DNA of 64,000 nt from Sinotaia quadrata (lineage: Eukaryota > Mollusca > Gastropoda > Architaenioglossa > Viviparidae), in assembly GCA_028829895.1 (NCBI GenBank), contig CM054181.1:12097501-12161500 (forward strand), in the 5' to 3' direction. Shown piece by piece: positions 11,566 through 24,263 of this stretch. Made by a program: the position numbers and the translations under genes. Numbering within the stretch: the stretch's first letter is position 1; every line of letters starts with the position of its first letter. The notes under the pieces were generated by a model that saw nothing but the letters and a program-made list of their open reading frames with translations, had not been told where the DNA came from and ran no database searches.

Positions 11566-12094
11566 TGCACAGTCTATGAAAATAATGCTATAGCCAAAGT
11601 AGAGTGGATAAGATTTTGCTGTAGTAAAAAATGACAGTGCAGTGCAGTGTAATCCAGTCCAGTCTAGTGCAGTTGTAAGGTGTAAGAAGGTACCAAAGGG
11701 ACTTCCAATGGCTGAAGAGAAGCAACAGAAATTCTTCTGTAAAATTTCATTTAAAGATAACGACTCTTTAATAACTCCTCAGACTATATGTTACAATTCC
11801 TGAGCACAATTGCTAATAAAATTTAATCGGAATGGAGAAAATATAAAGAAGATAAACTAGAAATAGTGGAGGGAGGGAGGGAGGTAGAGGTAGAGAAAAA
11901 GAAAAAATAGCGAGGAAGGGGCGTGGTAGAAAACAGGGAGAGAGAGAAAAGAGAGAGAAAGATATAAGGAGAGAAAGAAAGAGAAACAAGCATTTCTTTA
12001 TTTAGATTTGGATCCCAATCAGCTATGGCTGCATGTTTACACACTAGAGATGTAGCAAATATTTATCACAAGCGGTGAAGGTGATGAATGAAGA
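11566..12094. other. Unique DNA with a purine-rich tract
   Basis: A short AGTGCAGT/AGTCCAGT run lies at 11630-11680 and a GA-rich tract at 11850-11992. No gene seen. Confidence 0.5.
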
Positions 12095-12330
12095 CAAATG
12101 ATGAGTTAAGATGGCGACGACAAGGCTTTGCGACGAGCGCAGTGTTCAAGATGGCTTTTGATTGGTGGATTGGAATAGGTTAAAGGTCGTGGGTCAACAG
12201 ATAGGGAAAGAGTAAGTTCGTCTAACGCTCCTATGTCTTCATCACTTAGACTCTTAGAGTTATCACTCTTGAACAGTACCTCAAGCCCCTAGTTGAACTG
12301 ATCACGTGTCTCGGGTGGGAATATGACACG
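12095..12330. promoter_or_regulatory. GC-richer segment with promoter-like motifs
   Basis: AAGATGGCGACGA (about 12107) resembles the YY1-type AANATGGCG motif. A second AAGATGG lies about 45 bp on, followed by ATTGGTGGATTGG, a pair of CCAAT-box cores in reverse orientation. No transcript can be traced from it, so the reading is tentative. Confidence 0.2.
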
Positions 12331-12339
12331 ATTCCTCTC

Positions 12340-12990
12340 AATTCCATTTATAATTGATTTACATTAGGAATTCTGTGTTCTTTGTTTGATGTTTAAAAGT
12401 ATTATTACGATATTTGATTATCGTTAGGAATATTATGTTTCTTTTACTCTTTAAATAACAGGAGTTTTGTTTACTTTATCATTTTTATGCTTATTTTCTA
12501 TATTTCAAATTTTATTTCTATGTTGGAATTTCATCAGGAATTTATTTTCACTAATTATTGTTTGATTTACATTAGAAATTTTTCTTTTCAATAATTATTG
12601 TTTGATCTACAAAAGAAAGTTTGTATCTTATAAAAAAAGTACTGTTTGATATACATTAGGAATTGTATGTTACTATCAATAATTACTGTTTGATTTACAT
12701 TAGGAATAGTATGTTTCTAATCAATAATTACTGTTTGATTAACACTAGGAATTTTATATTTCTAAAGAATAATTACTATTTGATTTACACTAGAAATGGT
12801 ATTTGTCTTTTTTAAATCAATAATTACTCTTTAATTTACACTAGTGTAGGTTGTTATCTTTTATCAATACTTACTGTTTGACAAACATTATGAATTGTTT
12901 CGTAACTACAGTAACTGATTTGCATTAGGAATAGTATATTTCTTTTCAATAATTACTCTTGCATGTTCCTTTAACTGCTATGTTATATAT
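12340..12990. repeat. 45-bp minisatellite, heavily eroded
   Basis: TTTGATTTACATTAGGAAT and CAATAATTACTG alternate, with a 45-bp spacing in the best-kept part (12677, 12722) and about 13 recognisable copies. Confidence 0.85.
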
Positions 12991-13742
12991 ATGTTGGTGT
13001 AAGATAACCGCTTTTGATTATCGTCTTCCATCAAATCAATTTAGAGCCAAACAATATTATTAATTATTGTTATTATTATTAGTCGTCGCAGTACTATTTA
13101 ATAAGCATAGTAGCAGAACACTAGTAACAAGTTGCCTGATAGAATTACTAGTAAGGGACAATAACTGTAACCTTGCAAATAATAATTAATTTCTGTGTAA
13201 CACACTCCTCTTCCATTTTAAAAAAAAATGTTATTTTAACTTCAGTTACGTTGTTAGCAAACCCTCATTCATCTCGTTAGACACTCAAATTGCCCCTATC
13301 CTTCCCAGAGTTATTCCAAATATTCAATTGAAGGTAAGCAAAATAACAATGAAAATTTAACAAAAGCAATAATCCCGCATAACAAATGTTTAAAAAGGAT
13401 TATTCTTACAATTTTATCTGCACAAATAAATGTCTGAAACAAATTAAATCAGAGTTTTTATACAGTTTATCAGCAGTATCTGTACACTTTGCTGTTTCCA
13501 TAAATCTATTATATATTTTATAGAGACTAGCAACTCCGATTAGTGATTACAATTTCCCGTATTAAGATGTACAGACTCAGGAATTCAGGAATTTTATGTC
13601 TATTACAATTTAATACTCGCCACATTTGTATTTGTTAGCTACTTTTAACTGTTCCTTAATTTCTTACGCCCGACAGTCAAAACAGACCAACGCTTCATTG
13701 CAAATATATTAAATAAATACGTCACTTCGAAATCTACCAACG
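12991..13742. other. Unique AT-rich DNA
   Basis: No feature beyond a short ATT-rich run near 13050-13085. Confidence 0.5.
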
Positions 13743-14131
13743 TACGATGATGACTAAAATTGATTAGCGTGATGACTAAAATTGATTAGTGTGATGACTA
13801 AAATTGATTAGCGTGATGACTAAAATTGATTTGTGTGATGACTAAAATTGATTAGCGTGATGACTAAAATTGATTAGCGTGATGACTAAAATTGATTAGT
13901 GTGATGACTAAAATTGATTAGTGTGATGACTAAAATTGATTAGTGTGATGACTAAAATTGATTAGTGTGATGACTAAAATTGATTAGCGTGATGACTAAA
14001 ATTGATTAGCGTGATGACTAAAATTGATTAGCGTGATGACTAAAATTGATTAGCGTGATGACTAAAATTGATTAGCGTGATGACTAAAATTGATTAGCAT
14101 AGTGACTAAAATTGATTACTGTGATGACTAT
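13743..14131. repeat. 22-bp minisatellite, about 17 copies
   Basis: GTGATGACTAAAATTGATTA recurs every 22 bp from 13749 to 14123. Most variation is a C/T switch at one position (TTAGCGTG versus TTAGTGTG). Confidence 0.98.
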
Positions 14132-14375
14132 TCAAGTGAAAAAGAGAAAGTGACATCCTAAGTGGGTGTATTGCCATTTTTTTATTTATTAAGGTTTGTC
14201 TACGTTTTCTTTTGGTTTTATTCACTTCAATTACATTTTTATATTTTTTGAAAGGGAGATAAGAGTTATTACACTGACTAGAAGGCTGTTTCTAGGCACC
14301 TCATTTCAGTGGGGTTTCAAAGACGTCTTAAATCAATCATCGCAGGATGTAGAGCGACACATTTTGATGGAGAAA

Positions 14376-14825
14376 TTGGAGACGTGTGTGAGCGCTGGTC
14401 CACTATTTAGTACAGCCAAGATGGAGACGTGTGTGAGCGCTGGTCCACTATTTAGTACAGCCAAGATGGAGACGTGTGTGAGCGCTGGTCCACTATTTAG
14501 TACAGCCAAGATGGAGATGTGTGTGAGCGCTGGTCCACTAGTTAGTACAGCCAAGATGGAGATGTGTGTGAGCGCTGGTCCACTAGTTAGTACAGCCAAG
14601 ATGGAGACGTGTGTGAGCGCTGGTCCACTATTTAGTACAGCCAAGATGGAGATGTGTGTGAGCGCTGGTCCACTAGTTAGTACAGCCAAGATGGAGATGT
14701 GTGTGAGCGCTGGTCCACTAGTTAGTACAGCCAAGATGGAGACGTGTGTGAGCGCTGGTCCACTATTTAGTACAGCCAAGATGGAGATGTGTGTGAGCGC
14801 TGGTCCACTAGTTAGTACAGCCAAG
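14376..14825. repeat. 45-bp minisatellite, 10 copies, two unit types
   Basis: The unit begins AAGATGGAGACGTGTGTGAG. Type A has GACGTG and CTATTTAG; type B has GATGTG and CTAGTTAG. The order is A A A B B A B B A B. The 45-bp length keeps a 216-codon plus frame (14196-14846) and a 166-codon minus frame open. The plus frame would give 15-residue repeats, but both diagnostic changes alter the encoded residue and no synonymous change is seen, the opposite of a conserved protein. I do not call a gene. Confidence 0.97.
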
Positions 14826-14849
14826 AGTTCCAATACTGGTAATTAAAAA

Positions 14850-15190
14850 TTCAGATGTGTCACGAAATCCAGAAAAAGAATATTTGAGTTCTGAAGTAAG
14901 CACTCCGTGTTTCTTCGAGACAAAAAAAAACAAAAAACGATCAAACTATTTTGAACTGTGGATTAGATATAGAGCCAGGCTGATTTATTTGGCTGCTATC
15001 AATGCCATCTTGCATACCTGTTAGTAATATTATTTTGCTTCTTATTCTTAAGTCAGTGTAACATCCTTTTTAATATTTTCAATTAAAAATATATAATTCT
15101 TCAGATTATTGTTTAATACCCTTGAGCTGGCCACACTGGAATGCTGGGGAAGAATTGCCGGTCCGCCACATCAGATAGTTTTTTTTTAGC
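14850..15190. other. Unique DNA
   Basis: No feature recognised. Confidence 0.4.
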
Positions 15191-15435
15191 AACGGTATAC
15201 AGTACAGCATAGAGTGTAGCATAAAATATGATATACAATACAGCATAGAGTATAGCATATACTACGAAAACCAGTACAGCATAGCACGTAGTTTACAGAA
15301 TGTTGTACACGATGGCTAGCTTACAGCATACTATATCATGCAAAGTATGGTATATGATACAGCGTAATATTTGATGTACAATATGGCTTAGCAGGCAGCA
15401 TAAACTATGGTGTAGAGTATGGATGGCATAGAGCG
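15191..15435. repeat. Degenerate repeat around TACAGCATAGAGTATAGCATA
   Basis: ACAGCATA, ATAGCATA and TACAATA/TACAGTA words recur irregularly at about 35-40 bp, suggesting an old decayed array. Confidence 0.5.
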
Positions 15436-16190
15436 CGGAATAATGTGTTTTGTTGTACTGTACAGTGTAGATTTCAGCATTAATTGCTGAAACTATACAA
15501 ACAATATAATCCTTTACCTTACGCTGGAATGAAAGTATTATCTAATGTTCTTATATTTCTGTCACAACTTGAAAGACCTGACTACAATAAGACATATGGC
15601 AGACAGAAAAATATTAAATAGAATGAAATAAGCACAACAACACGTTATGACTATTACATATTTTAGTTATATTTAATCTGGCTTGTCTATATCAACATAA
15701 ATCCCAAACAGGTGTTCTCGCCATAATGCGGTTGTGGCTGTCCACAAGTTCGCCATGGGGAAAGTTTGTATGTCCGATACATTTGGGGATGCTCATGCAC
15801 TCATGTGCAGACCAGTACAGATGGTCACTTAGTAATGTGGTCGGTGGCCTAAATATTAAGCTATGTATCATAGCTTGATCTACAGTGGATTGGCTATGTT
15901 GTACTGACACCATTCTGCAAACCATACTGTATTTTATGCGGCTCTCTACACTGCATCTTAGGCGAAACCATAGCCACTCCTACGTCATTTCAGCACAACC
16001 AAGCTGCATAACTGTCTGCTTCAGCCTACAATACAGAAGTGACCTTATTTCTAGCAAGAGCAGATGGGGCGGGGGTGGTGGTGGGAGGTGGGTATGGGTG
16101 GAATGAAAAACCGAAGAAATATACAGTTATAACTATTTTTCTTGTGAGAAACGAACACTAGTCTAAACACTTCGTGCTCACGTACATATA
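15436..16190. other. Unique DNA, slightly GC-richer between 15690 and 16060
   Basis: Open frames of 77 codons (15692-15925, minus) and 73 codons (15885-16106, plus) overlap on opposite strands and match nothing I recognise. A G-rich run lies at 16067-16100. Confidence 0.4.
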
Positions 16191-16193
16191 CTT

Positions 16194-16625
16194 TTAATTT
16201 TAGGCTAATATTTTTCCAACTAATTAAATGTAGTATGTACCTGACTTGTATTTATTTATTAACTTTAATTTTAGGCTAATATTTTTCCAACTAATTAAAT
16301 GTAGCATGTACCTGACTTGTATTTATTTATTAACTTTAATTTTAGGCTAATATTTTTCCAACTAATTAAATGTAGTATGTACCTGACTTGTATTTATTTA
16401 TTAACTTTAATTTTAGGCTAATATTTTTCCGACTAATTAAATGTAGTATGTACCTGACTTGTATTTATTTATTAACTTTAATTTTAGGCTAATATTTTTC
16501 CAACTAATTAAATGTAGTATGTACCTGACTTGTATTTATTTATTAACTTTAATTTTAGGCTAATATTTTTCCAACTAATTAAATGTAGTATGTACCTGAC
16601 TTGTATTTATTTATTAACTTTAAAA
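16194..16625. repeat. 71-bp minisatellite, about 6 copies
   Basis: TAGGCTAATATTTTTCCAAC at 16201, 16272, 16343 and onward, exactly 71 bp apart and nearly identical. Probably a young expansion. Confidence 0.98.
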
Positions 16626-16627
16626 TG

Positions 16628-16962
16628 TAATATATGTTTTGTATTTATGTTTTGTATTTATGTTTTGTATTTATGTTTTGTATTTATGTTTTGTATTTAT
16701 GTTTTGTATTTATGTTTTGTATTTATGTTTTGTATTTATGTTTTGTTTTTATGTTTTGTATTTATGTTTTGTATTTATGTTTTGTATTTATGTTTTGTAT
16801 TTATGTTTTGTATTTATGTTTTGTATTTATGTTTTGTATTTATGTTTTGTATTTATGTTTTGTATTTATGTTTTGTATTTATGATTTGTATTTATGTTTT
16901 GTATTTATGTTTTGTATTTATGTTTTGTATTTATGTTTTGTATTTATGTTTTGTATTTAGTC
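16628..16962. repeat. 13-bp minisatellite, about 25 copies
   Basis: ATGTTTTGTATTT in tandem with only two or three substitutions. Thirteen is not a multiple of 3, so all three plus frames cycle through the same 13-residue hydrophobic motif without a stop; the resulting frames (up to 155 codons) are artefacts. It adjoins the 71-bp array, whose units end in a related TTGTATTTAT. Confidence 0.98.
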
Positions 16963-17367
16963 ACTTAGTAAATGAGCTAGTTCTCTGCTTTATATAAAAT
17001 TATTGAGTAAAATATAATGGTTAACATTCGGGCGAATTTCGGATCATATTATTTTTTAATTGACTTGAATAATCAAAGTTATGCTATTAGGCATTTGATC
17101 TAAATATTTTTAGTTGACATATGGAAGTATATCAATAATACAAATGTATTCAATCGATCAAATCTCTCTCTTCTGTGCACAAGACATAAATTCTCTACCT
17201 CGTAAGCCATAATTCACTATGTATCCACTTTATTCACACAAATCGATGCACGCACAGACGCACAAACGCGCCTTCCCCCCTCTCTCTCACATACGAATAT
17301 ATCTATATATGTAATGCGTGTGTGTTGTGGTTGTGTATATAATATAAAGAGACAGATGAACAGTCAG
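16963..17367. other. Unique AT-rich DNA
   Basis: No feature seen. Confidence 0.5.
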
Positions 17368-17513
<146 letters not shown>

Positions 17514-18044
17514 TTTTACAAAGCAAGCGCCTAGAGTACGTAAATTGTCGTCTTTCTGATATTTTTGCTGTTGTTTTTGTTGGCTTTTTTTTTTTTTACG
17601 TCAATGCTTCCGAACCTATACAAAAAGTGTCGCACCATACCCAGTCATCTGTTACCTTTAACAGACACTATATTCAACCGTCACAACAATTCCGAAGTTC
17701 CATTTTATCGGACTTCCTGAAACCAGACAAACCCTGAGATCTTTATTGTCTCAGCAAAGAAAAGTTGATGAAATATCTATTGACTTTCTTTCTTCTGCTG
17801 ACACCGCCGACCACCATTCTTGCTTAAGACAATAATTCCGCAGACGAACAAACTTCGTGTGCATTGATTAAAAACATATAGAGATTCAGTCAGATTTCAA
17901 CGAATCTTGGGCACAGTCAAAACTTGGGAATATTCAAGATCTTTCTGAAAGTCAGACTTGTCTGGGGTTTTTTTCTTCTTTCTTTTTGGATGATATAAAT
18001 GTTAAAGGTGTCACATGAAACTAAAGACATGGGCTTAAAATCTA
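17514..18044. other. Unique DNA
   Basis: A poly(T) run lies near 17586-17598. No gene seen. Confidence 0.4.
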
Positions 18045-18194
18045 TACATTAAAGAGAAGTACTGGCTTAGGCAAGGCCTGCTTAAATAAATATGTCAGAA
18101 CTACCTTTACATTTTTATGACATTAAGGAGAAGTACTGGCTTAGGCAAGGCCTGTTTAAATAAATACCTCAGAACTCTCTTTACGTTTTTATGA
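18045..18194. repeat. Two-copy 74-bp direct repeat
   Basis: ACTGGCTTAGGCAAGGCCTG at 18061 and 18135; the copies differ at several positions. Confidence 0.9.
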
Positions 18195-18699
18195 CAATCT
18201 CCATTAATGTATGTTTTTCAATCGAGTATTTAATATCAGTGGTTGAGGTCAGCCAGTCAGTTAGTCAACCAACACTTCAATCAGTGGGAAACAAATTAGT
18301 CAATCACATTTTATATTGCCAAGGAAACCAGTCAGCTTTAAATGGGAGCGCTTCCGGCTTACACCAATTTCATGCCTGCAAGTCTGAGACAATCAATATA
18401 AGGAACTAATTTCCAAAGGAACGTTTCCCCTTAAAATTATACATTCTTCATCATCATTCAGCACCCGTCTGAGAGCCATAAGATATATATATATATAACA
18501 GTTATCTGTGAGTCATCTTTATATAATACTACCATCTGGACGACATCTATGCTAAAGACAACACCAGTATGAATACCATATTCCTGTATAGGGCAGCGCC
18601 CTTCTGGATGACAGGTATTTATCAATAGGTAGGACAGAGTGACTGGATATCTGTACCTACAGGATAGCACAATATGCTCATGTAGTTTTATCATATAAC
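18195..18699. other. Unique DNA
   Basis: Open frames of 72 and 78 codons on opposite strands are unrecognised. Short (AT)n at 18484-18498. Confidence 0.4.
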
Positions 18700-18960
18700 A
18701 CTCGTGTGTAAACTAATTTATTTATATAGGATAACTCTCGTCTGTAGCTGATTTATTTATATAGGATAACTCGCATATGTAAACGATGCATTTAAGTAGG
18801 AAAACACTCTTCTGTAAATGATGTACATGTATAGGATAAAAAGCCTGTAAATGATGTATCAACTTATATACAATACACAGAGTGAGAGAGAGAGAGTGAG
18901 AGAGTATACAACAACCTATAAGTAATACACAACAACCTATACATGATATATAACAGCCTA
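18700..18960. repeat. Degenerate ~35-bp repeat and GA-rich run
   Basis: TATAGGATAACTC with TGTAAATGATG recurs loosely at 18700-18860. GAGAGAG follows, then a diverged ACAACCTATA repeat. Confidence 0.6.
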
Positions 18961-19428
18961 TTTATACTATATCACCTGTTTTAGATATCATGTGCGATTT
19001 ACGATCATAGTGTGGACTTCATGTATGTATATAATATACATACGTATGTATTGCATTTTTCTTGTGTTCCTGTCTCTCTCGCTCCCTCTGTATATATGTC
19101 CCTGCTGTGTTAAATCCGTACTTAATACGTAATGCCATATTATCTGCCACGTAACAAGAACAACTTCTTGCTTCCTGTTCTGCTCTACTCGTGTTTATGA
19201 AAACAAAACGCGTCTAATAGCTTCAGCAGATAATAACGTGGAGCCGAATCGATACATATGCAAGACCTTTCTCCGAGTGGGTTCGATTTCTTTATAAGAT
19301 TAGGGTTTGTTTATTCCTTCAGTGGCGATTCCAATTCCGAATCCAATATCTGTCTTTGGAAAGCGGGTCTGGGCTTAGCGAGAGTATACTCAGTTACGTT
19401 TGCTGTCTAGGAAATGAGGAACAGTTTT
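18961..19428. other. Unique DNA
   Basis: No gene seen. A lone GGTTCGAT near 19280 resembles a tRNA B box but has no matching A box. Confidence 0.4.
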
Positions 19429-19429
19429 T

Positions 19430-19852
19430 TTTTTGGCCGGGATTACATTTGCTATCTCTGAAATAAGGAACAGTTTTCGGGAGGGATACATTTGCTATCT
19501 CTCTCAAAATGAACAGGTTTGGGCTGGGATACATTTGCTATCTCTGAAAGCAGTTTTGGGCGGGATACATTTGCTATCGCGGAAATAGGAACATGTTATG
19601 GCCGGGATACATTTGCTATCACGTTAATAGGAACAGGTTTTGGCCGGGATACATTTGTTATCGCGGAAATAGAAACAGGTTTTGGCCGGGATACATTTGC
19701 TATCACGTTAATAGGAACAGGTTTTGGCCGGGATACATTTGTTATCGCGGAAATAGGAACATGTTGTGGCCGGGATACATTTGCTATCACGTTAATAGGA
19801 ATAGGTTTTGGCCGGGATACATTTGCTATGTCTGAAATGTATCACATTATTT
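19430..19852. repeat. 42-bp minisatellite in an 84-bp dimer, about 10 copies
   Basis: CGGGATACATTTGCTATC recurs at 42 bp. The following segment alternates between CGCGGAAATAGGAAC and ACGTTAATAGGAAC, so the true repeating unit is an 84-bp dimer. Frames of up to 112 codons through it are artefacts of the 42-bp length. Confidence 0.95.
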
Positions 19853-20329
19853 GGTGAAGATGCGTTTGCTGTCTCAGAAATGCGGAATTGAATTTTGCAG
19901 GAAATGACTGGCTCTCAGAAAGGTGCTATTTGAAATTGGTCAGAGGGCAACAGCTGATCGTGAAGGTTGTACTAATGAAGGCAGGAAAAGAGGCTTCCAG
20001 ACAATGGTTCGGTGGATAGAAATGACTGGGTTAAAAATTACTGTCTAAACCTCGTACTAAGCTGTGTAGAAGTAAACTTAATATTCCCAAACTAATGTAC
20101 AAGAAGTGACATTTTTAATGTGCAAGATAGCGAAATTATACATATTAACATGGTAGGTGTATATTTTATGTCTATATCTGAGAATTGCAGAAGTTGAATC
20201 GATGTGCACAGAATGAGATTAGTGGAGATACGTTTGATGTCCATATATACCGCATAATGTAGACGAAATTATTATTTGTATTGAAACGTCGATATGCGTT
20301 TAATTATTGACCACATCTGCGTCACTTGT
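19853..20329. other. Unique DNA
   Basis: No feature recognised. Confidence 0.4.
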
Positions 20330-20912
20330 AAGAGTAAAACTGATCGTTATGTACATAATGAATCGTAAATTGATTGCTATATATATAGTAACTTGTGAGT
20401 AGAATTGATTGCTATTTTATAAAAGCGTGTGGGTAGAATTGACCACTATATATAATGCAACTTGTGAGTAAAATTGATTGCTATATATAATGAAGCTTGT
20501 GAATAAAATTGACCGCTATATATAATGCAACTTATGAGTAGAATTGATTGCTATGTATAATGAAACTTGTGAGTAGAATTGATCGCTATATATAATAAAA
20601 CTTGTGAGTAGAATTAATCGATAAATATAATGAAACTTTTGAGTGAAGAATTTATCGCTATATATAATGTAACTTATGAGTAGAATTGTTTGCTATATAT
20701 ATATAATTTGTGAGTAGAATTGATCGGTAAATATAATGAAACGTTTGAGTGAAGAAATGATTGCTATATATAATGTAAATTGTTAGTAGAATTGTTTGCT
20801 ATATATAGAGACACTTGTGAGTAGAATTGACCGGCATATATAATGAAACGTATGAGTAAGGAATCGATCTCTATATATAATGAAACTTGTGAGTGAAGAA
20901 TTGATCAATTCA
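20330..20912. repeat. ~35-bp minisatellite, about 16 diverged copies
   Basis: GAGTAGAATTGATCGCTATA followed by TATAATGAAACTTGT, 34 to 40 bp per unit with many substitutions and indels. Confidence 0.9.
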
Positions 20913-22272
20913 CATGAATGCTATAAGCGTGCATTATGTGTTTCAAGTTTACCTGGAAATGACAGAACGTAACATTAAAACCTTTAAGGTATAAATATAG
21001 ATGTAATGTCTAGACATAACAGTAGGAAACAAAAATCAAAGACAAAATTAGATTCAGTGAATAAATTCTTAAACCTGTGGAAGCGATGCATAGTCCGCGT
21101 TTTGCTAAACTTCGTTGACCCCGTTTGGTTCATAGTCACGTGGTATAGGTTCACAAGCACGCACCCATCAGTACTTACAAACTTGATCGTATCTGGCCTA
21201 TACATCATCCATACAGACGTCTTGGTTTATAGAAAGAAAGCTCTAGATACTTAAATGTACAGAAAACGCCAGGGATAAATAGTTTCGATAACAGATTCCA
21301 GATTTAGAATTTCAAATCTTAGGCGCAACGCGTGTCGATGGATAGAGTCCTTGTGGCTGTTTGAAAAATGAGTCCCTGCTTCCGGGCTCCTGCCCCTGCG
21401 TACCTATAAATCACTCATTCCTTCAAAGTCAGATCGTTTTTCACACGCACCTAATTGGTACTCCGCGTTGATCAAAGTGAAAGAAAATGTCAGGTTGCTT
21501 GCACCTTAACTGAATATGAACATACTTTTTAAATTTTCGTTATAAGCAATTTTTCTTTTTCACATGATATTACAAAATTCTAATGCTATTTTTGCACTCC
21601 TTAGCCTTGTTTTATTCCATCTGTAGTTAATTTTTCTGAGAATACACTTTGCCTTAATCTTCAATGACGTTATCGCTATGGCGTTCGTTTGCAGAAGTAA
21701 AATTTAAATACAAGTTTTATTTCGATTCGTTCTATAAAGATCTGCACAATCACACATTCTTTAACCTAGTACAGTTCAAAATAAGATAATATTTAATTCT
21801 TTTCAAAGTGCACACACAGCAACAACAGCTAAACAACAGAAATAACAACAACAAACTAGCATAACCCACAAATGCAACAATCCTGATAATTCATTAAATC
21901 CATATACTAAAAATGTTGATGAAGTGACTGAGATGTCAGGCTTAAAAATGATTACGATGACACGCGCGATAGTGATTGAAACGACAGACTTGAAAGTGAT
22001 CGAGATGATGAGCGTGAGTAAATTTGAAAAGCAGGATGGGGATGTGCCCTGCAATGTTCGTAATGAGTCTCGTGACGACTTTGGATGCTTTACACGGAAG
22101 GGAGAGCTTCACACTTAATCAGTTCACATTTTCAAAAGAAACATGCTCATAGGCCAGGCATGCCGAAACTTTACACTACATCGTAAACACTGGGGATGGC
22201 GTTAATTCTCTTTCAAGCTGTGGCAAGTATAGAGAAACTTCGGCTTTGAAGAAATGTGCTATTTGTGGCGTG
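20913..22272. other. Unique DNA with unrecognised open frames
   Basis: An 82-codon plus frame (21006-21254) and an overlapping 74-codon minus frame (20984-21208) lie here. The plus frame has one hydrophobic stretch and basic ends but matches no family I know. 21300-21420 is more GC-rich. No gene is called. Confidence 0.4.
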
Positions 22273-22274
22273 CA

Positions 22275-22373
<99 letters not shown>

Positions 22374-22448
22374 ATGTAAGTCTATCTATCTCTCTCCCTC
22401 TCTCTCCCTCTCTCGCTCTCTCTCTATCATTTTATCTCTATATATCTC

Positions 22449-22507
<59 letters not shown>

Positions 22508-22525
22508 GTCTGTCTGTCTGTATGT
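22273..22525. repeat. Compound (TATC)n / (TCTC)n / (TGTC)n microsatellite
   Basis: Two TATC blocks of about 24 and 15 units are separated by a CT-rich spacer and end in TGTC/TATG. Confidence 0.98.
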
Positions 22526-23402
22526 ATGTTTGTCCATTAATGTTTTTGTCTACCAATACTCCCTGTTAATTTATTTTAATTGTTAATTTCTGGTTACAGT
22601 GATCCGCAAGCAATGTTTCTTTCACATTTCTAACTTATAATTTCTTATGAAATAACCAATAAAAATAAATTCATCCGAAGTGTGAGTCATATCCTTGGCA
22701 ATAAAAGCATGCAGTTATTATTATTCAGACACAAGGGGTCATTTAATAATTGCACAGGGTAACTATACTAAGATACACTTTAATTAGTGTACAGCATTCA
22801 CCATGATAAGGCAACAGTTAACTAGTGTGCAGTGTTAATAAAAGAAAACATTTCATTTTTATTATTTATTACAAACTATAATAAGTAAATATTCAACCGG
22901 TTAATATATTCAAACAATTCAGTAGTCTAAAGCTGAAACTCGCTCAAATACCAACTTAAAATATTCTTTGCAAGCGAAAGTGTAAGAAGAAAGACATTAA
23001 GGTAGAATACCAATCGTGAAAAAAAAAAGATATTTAATTAGTATCAAGAGTAATCCTGACACAACGTTATTTACCTCTACAGTGAAAAACACGTACAAGA
23101 TATTTAGTTATTCTAAAGTGTGATCCGTTAAAAGAAAGATTGAATACTATTTTAGTCACAAATGTACTCTGTTATTTCAATTAAGAACACTTTAATAGAA
23201 CAATTAACAAAAATGAAACACTTCGAAGAAAAAAGTAAAGAAAGTAATGAATGAAAAAAAAATAGTTTTGCAAATCCCAATCGCAGGATCTGTCGACTGC
23301 AAACTTCTCGTTATCGCGAGTCAGTGTAATTGTAAATAAGCAGAACTTTACAGAAAATGTCTACTAGTTCATTTCACAGAGTTACTTCCCTGTTATTAAT
23401 AA

Positions 23403-23437
<35 letters not shown>

Positions 23438-24263
23438 GTGAGTGTGTGCGTGTGTCGTCGTATTCTGCCTGGTTCTTAACCAACAGACAGTTCACTGTTA
23501 CTGTCTCTACGATAACGGCTGATAGAAAGGCCTACATCATTCATGTGAACTTATCGTGAATTTAAAACTGATGTAAACTCCTCTCAAACATAATCTGGTA
23601 GGAATTTGGAACCCTGGAAATAATTTTTTTATCCCTGCGCTGTTGCAAATATTTTTTATCTATATTACCTACCTCAGTCAGAAAATAAAATTCAATTAAA
23701 CAATATTACATTTTTTTTTATTATTCCATCGTGCACTGCTAACAGAGTGTGACTGGAACGCCACTTGGTTCATGAAGAGAATGCTATTATTTTCATAACC
23801 AAATACAAGTTATGAGAATCTTAATTTATTTTATTAAGATCTTCCAAAAGACACCACTCGTCTCTCACTTGGCGGATATATGGGGTGGTAAACGTTTTCT
23901 TTATTCTACAACATAAACAACATTTACAGTCACATAATGTTTCCAAGAGTGGAAAACTTCTTACTAAAGGAGAAGACAAATCCGATTATAATACATATTC
24001 AAAAGCTCTCATCCACCCACTTTCTTCCCCAACATAACATTATCAACGTGTAAGAAGGTCAATAAATTTAATAATAAATTTATTAAATGAACAATGAAAT
24101 AGATTGCATGACATCAATATTCCATTAACTCACGTTTGGATAATATCTATGTTTCACAGTATTATAGTCAATACAAATAGAGAACTAGTCCTATCAGAGA
24201 ATATAAATGGAGTTATTATTCTCATTGTAGATAATCTGAGTCTTTCATATAAGACCTAGATTA
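22526..24263. other. Long unique AT-rich stretch
   Basis: About 1.7 kb without tandem structure except (GA)n at 23405-23434. No open frame of note. Confidence 0.5.

Noticed and set aside
13743..14131. snoRNA cluster, because each unit contains GTGATGA (a C-box match)
   Set aside because: There is no D box (CTGA) at a suitable distance, the units are only 22 bp, and there are no closing stems.
19265..19290. tRNA gene, from GGGTTCGAT near 19280
   Set aside because: No A box or cloverleaf stems upstream.
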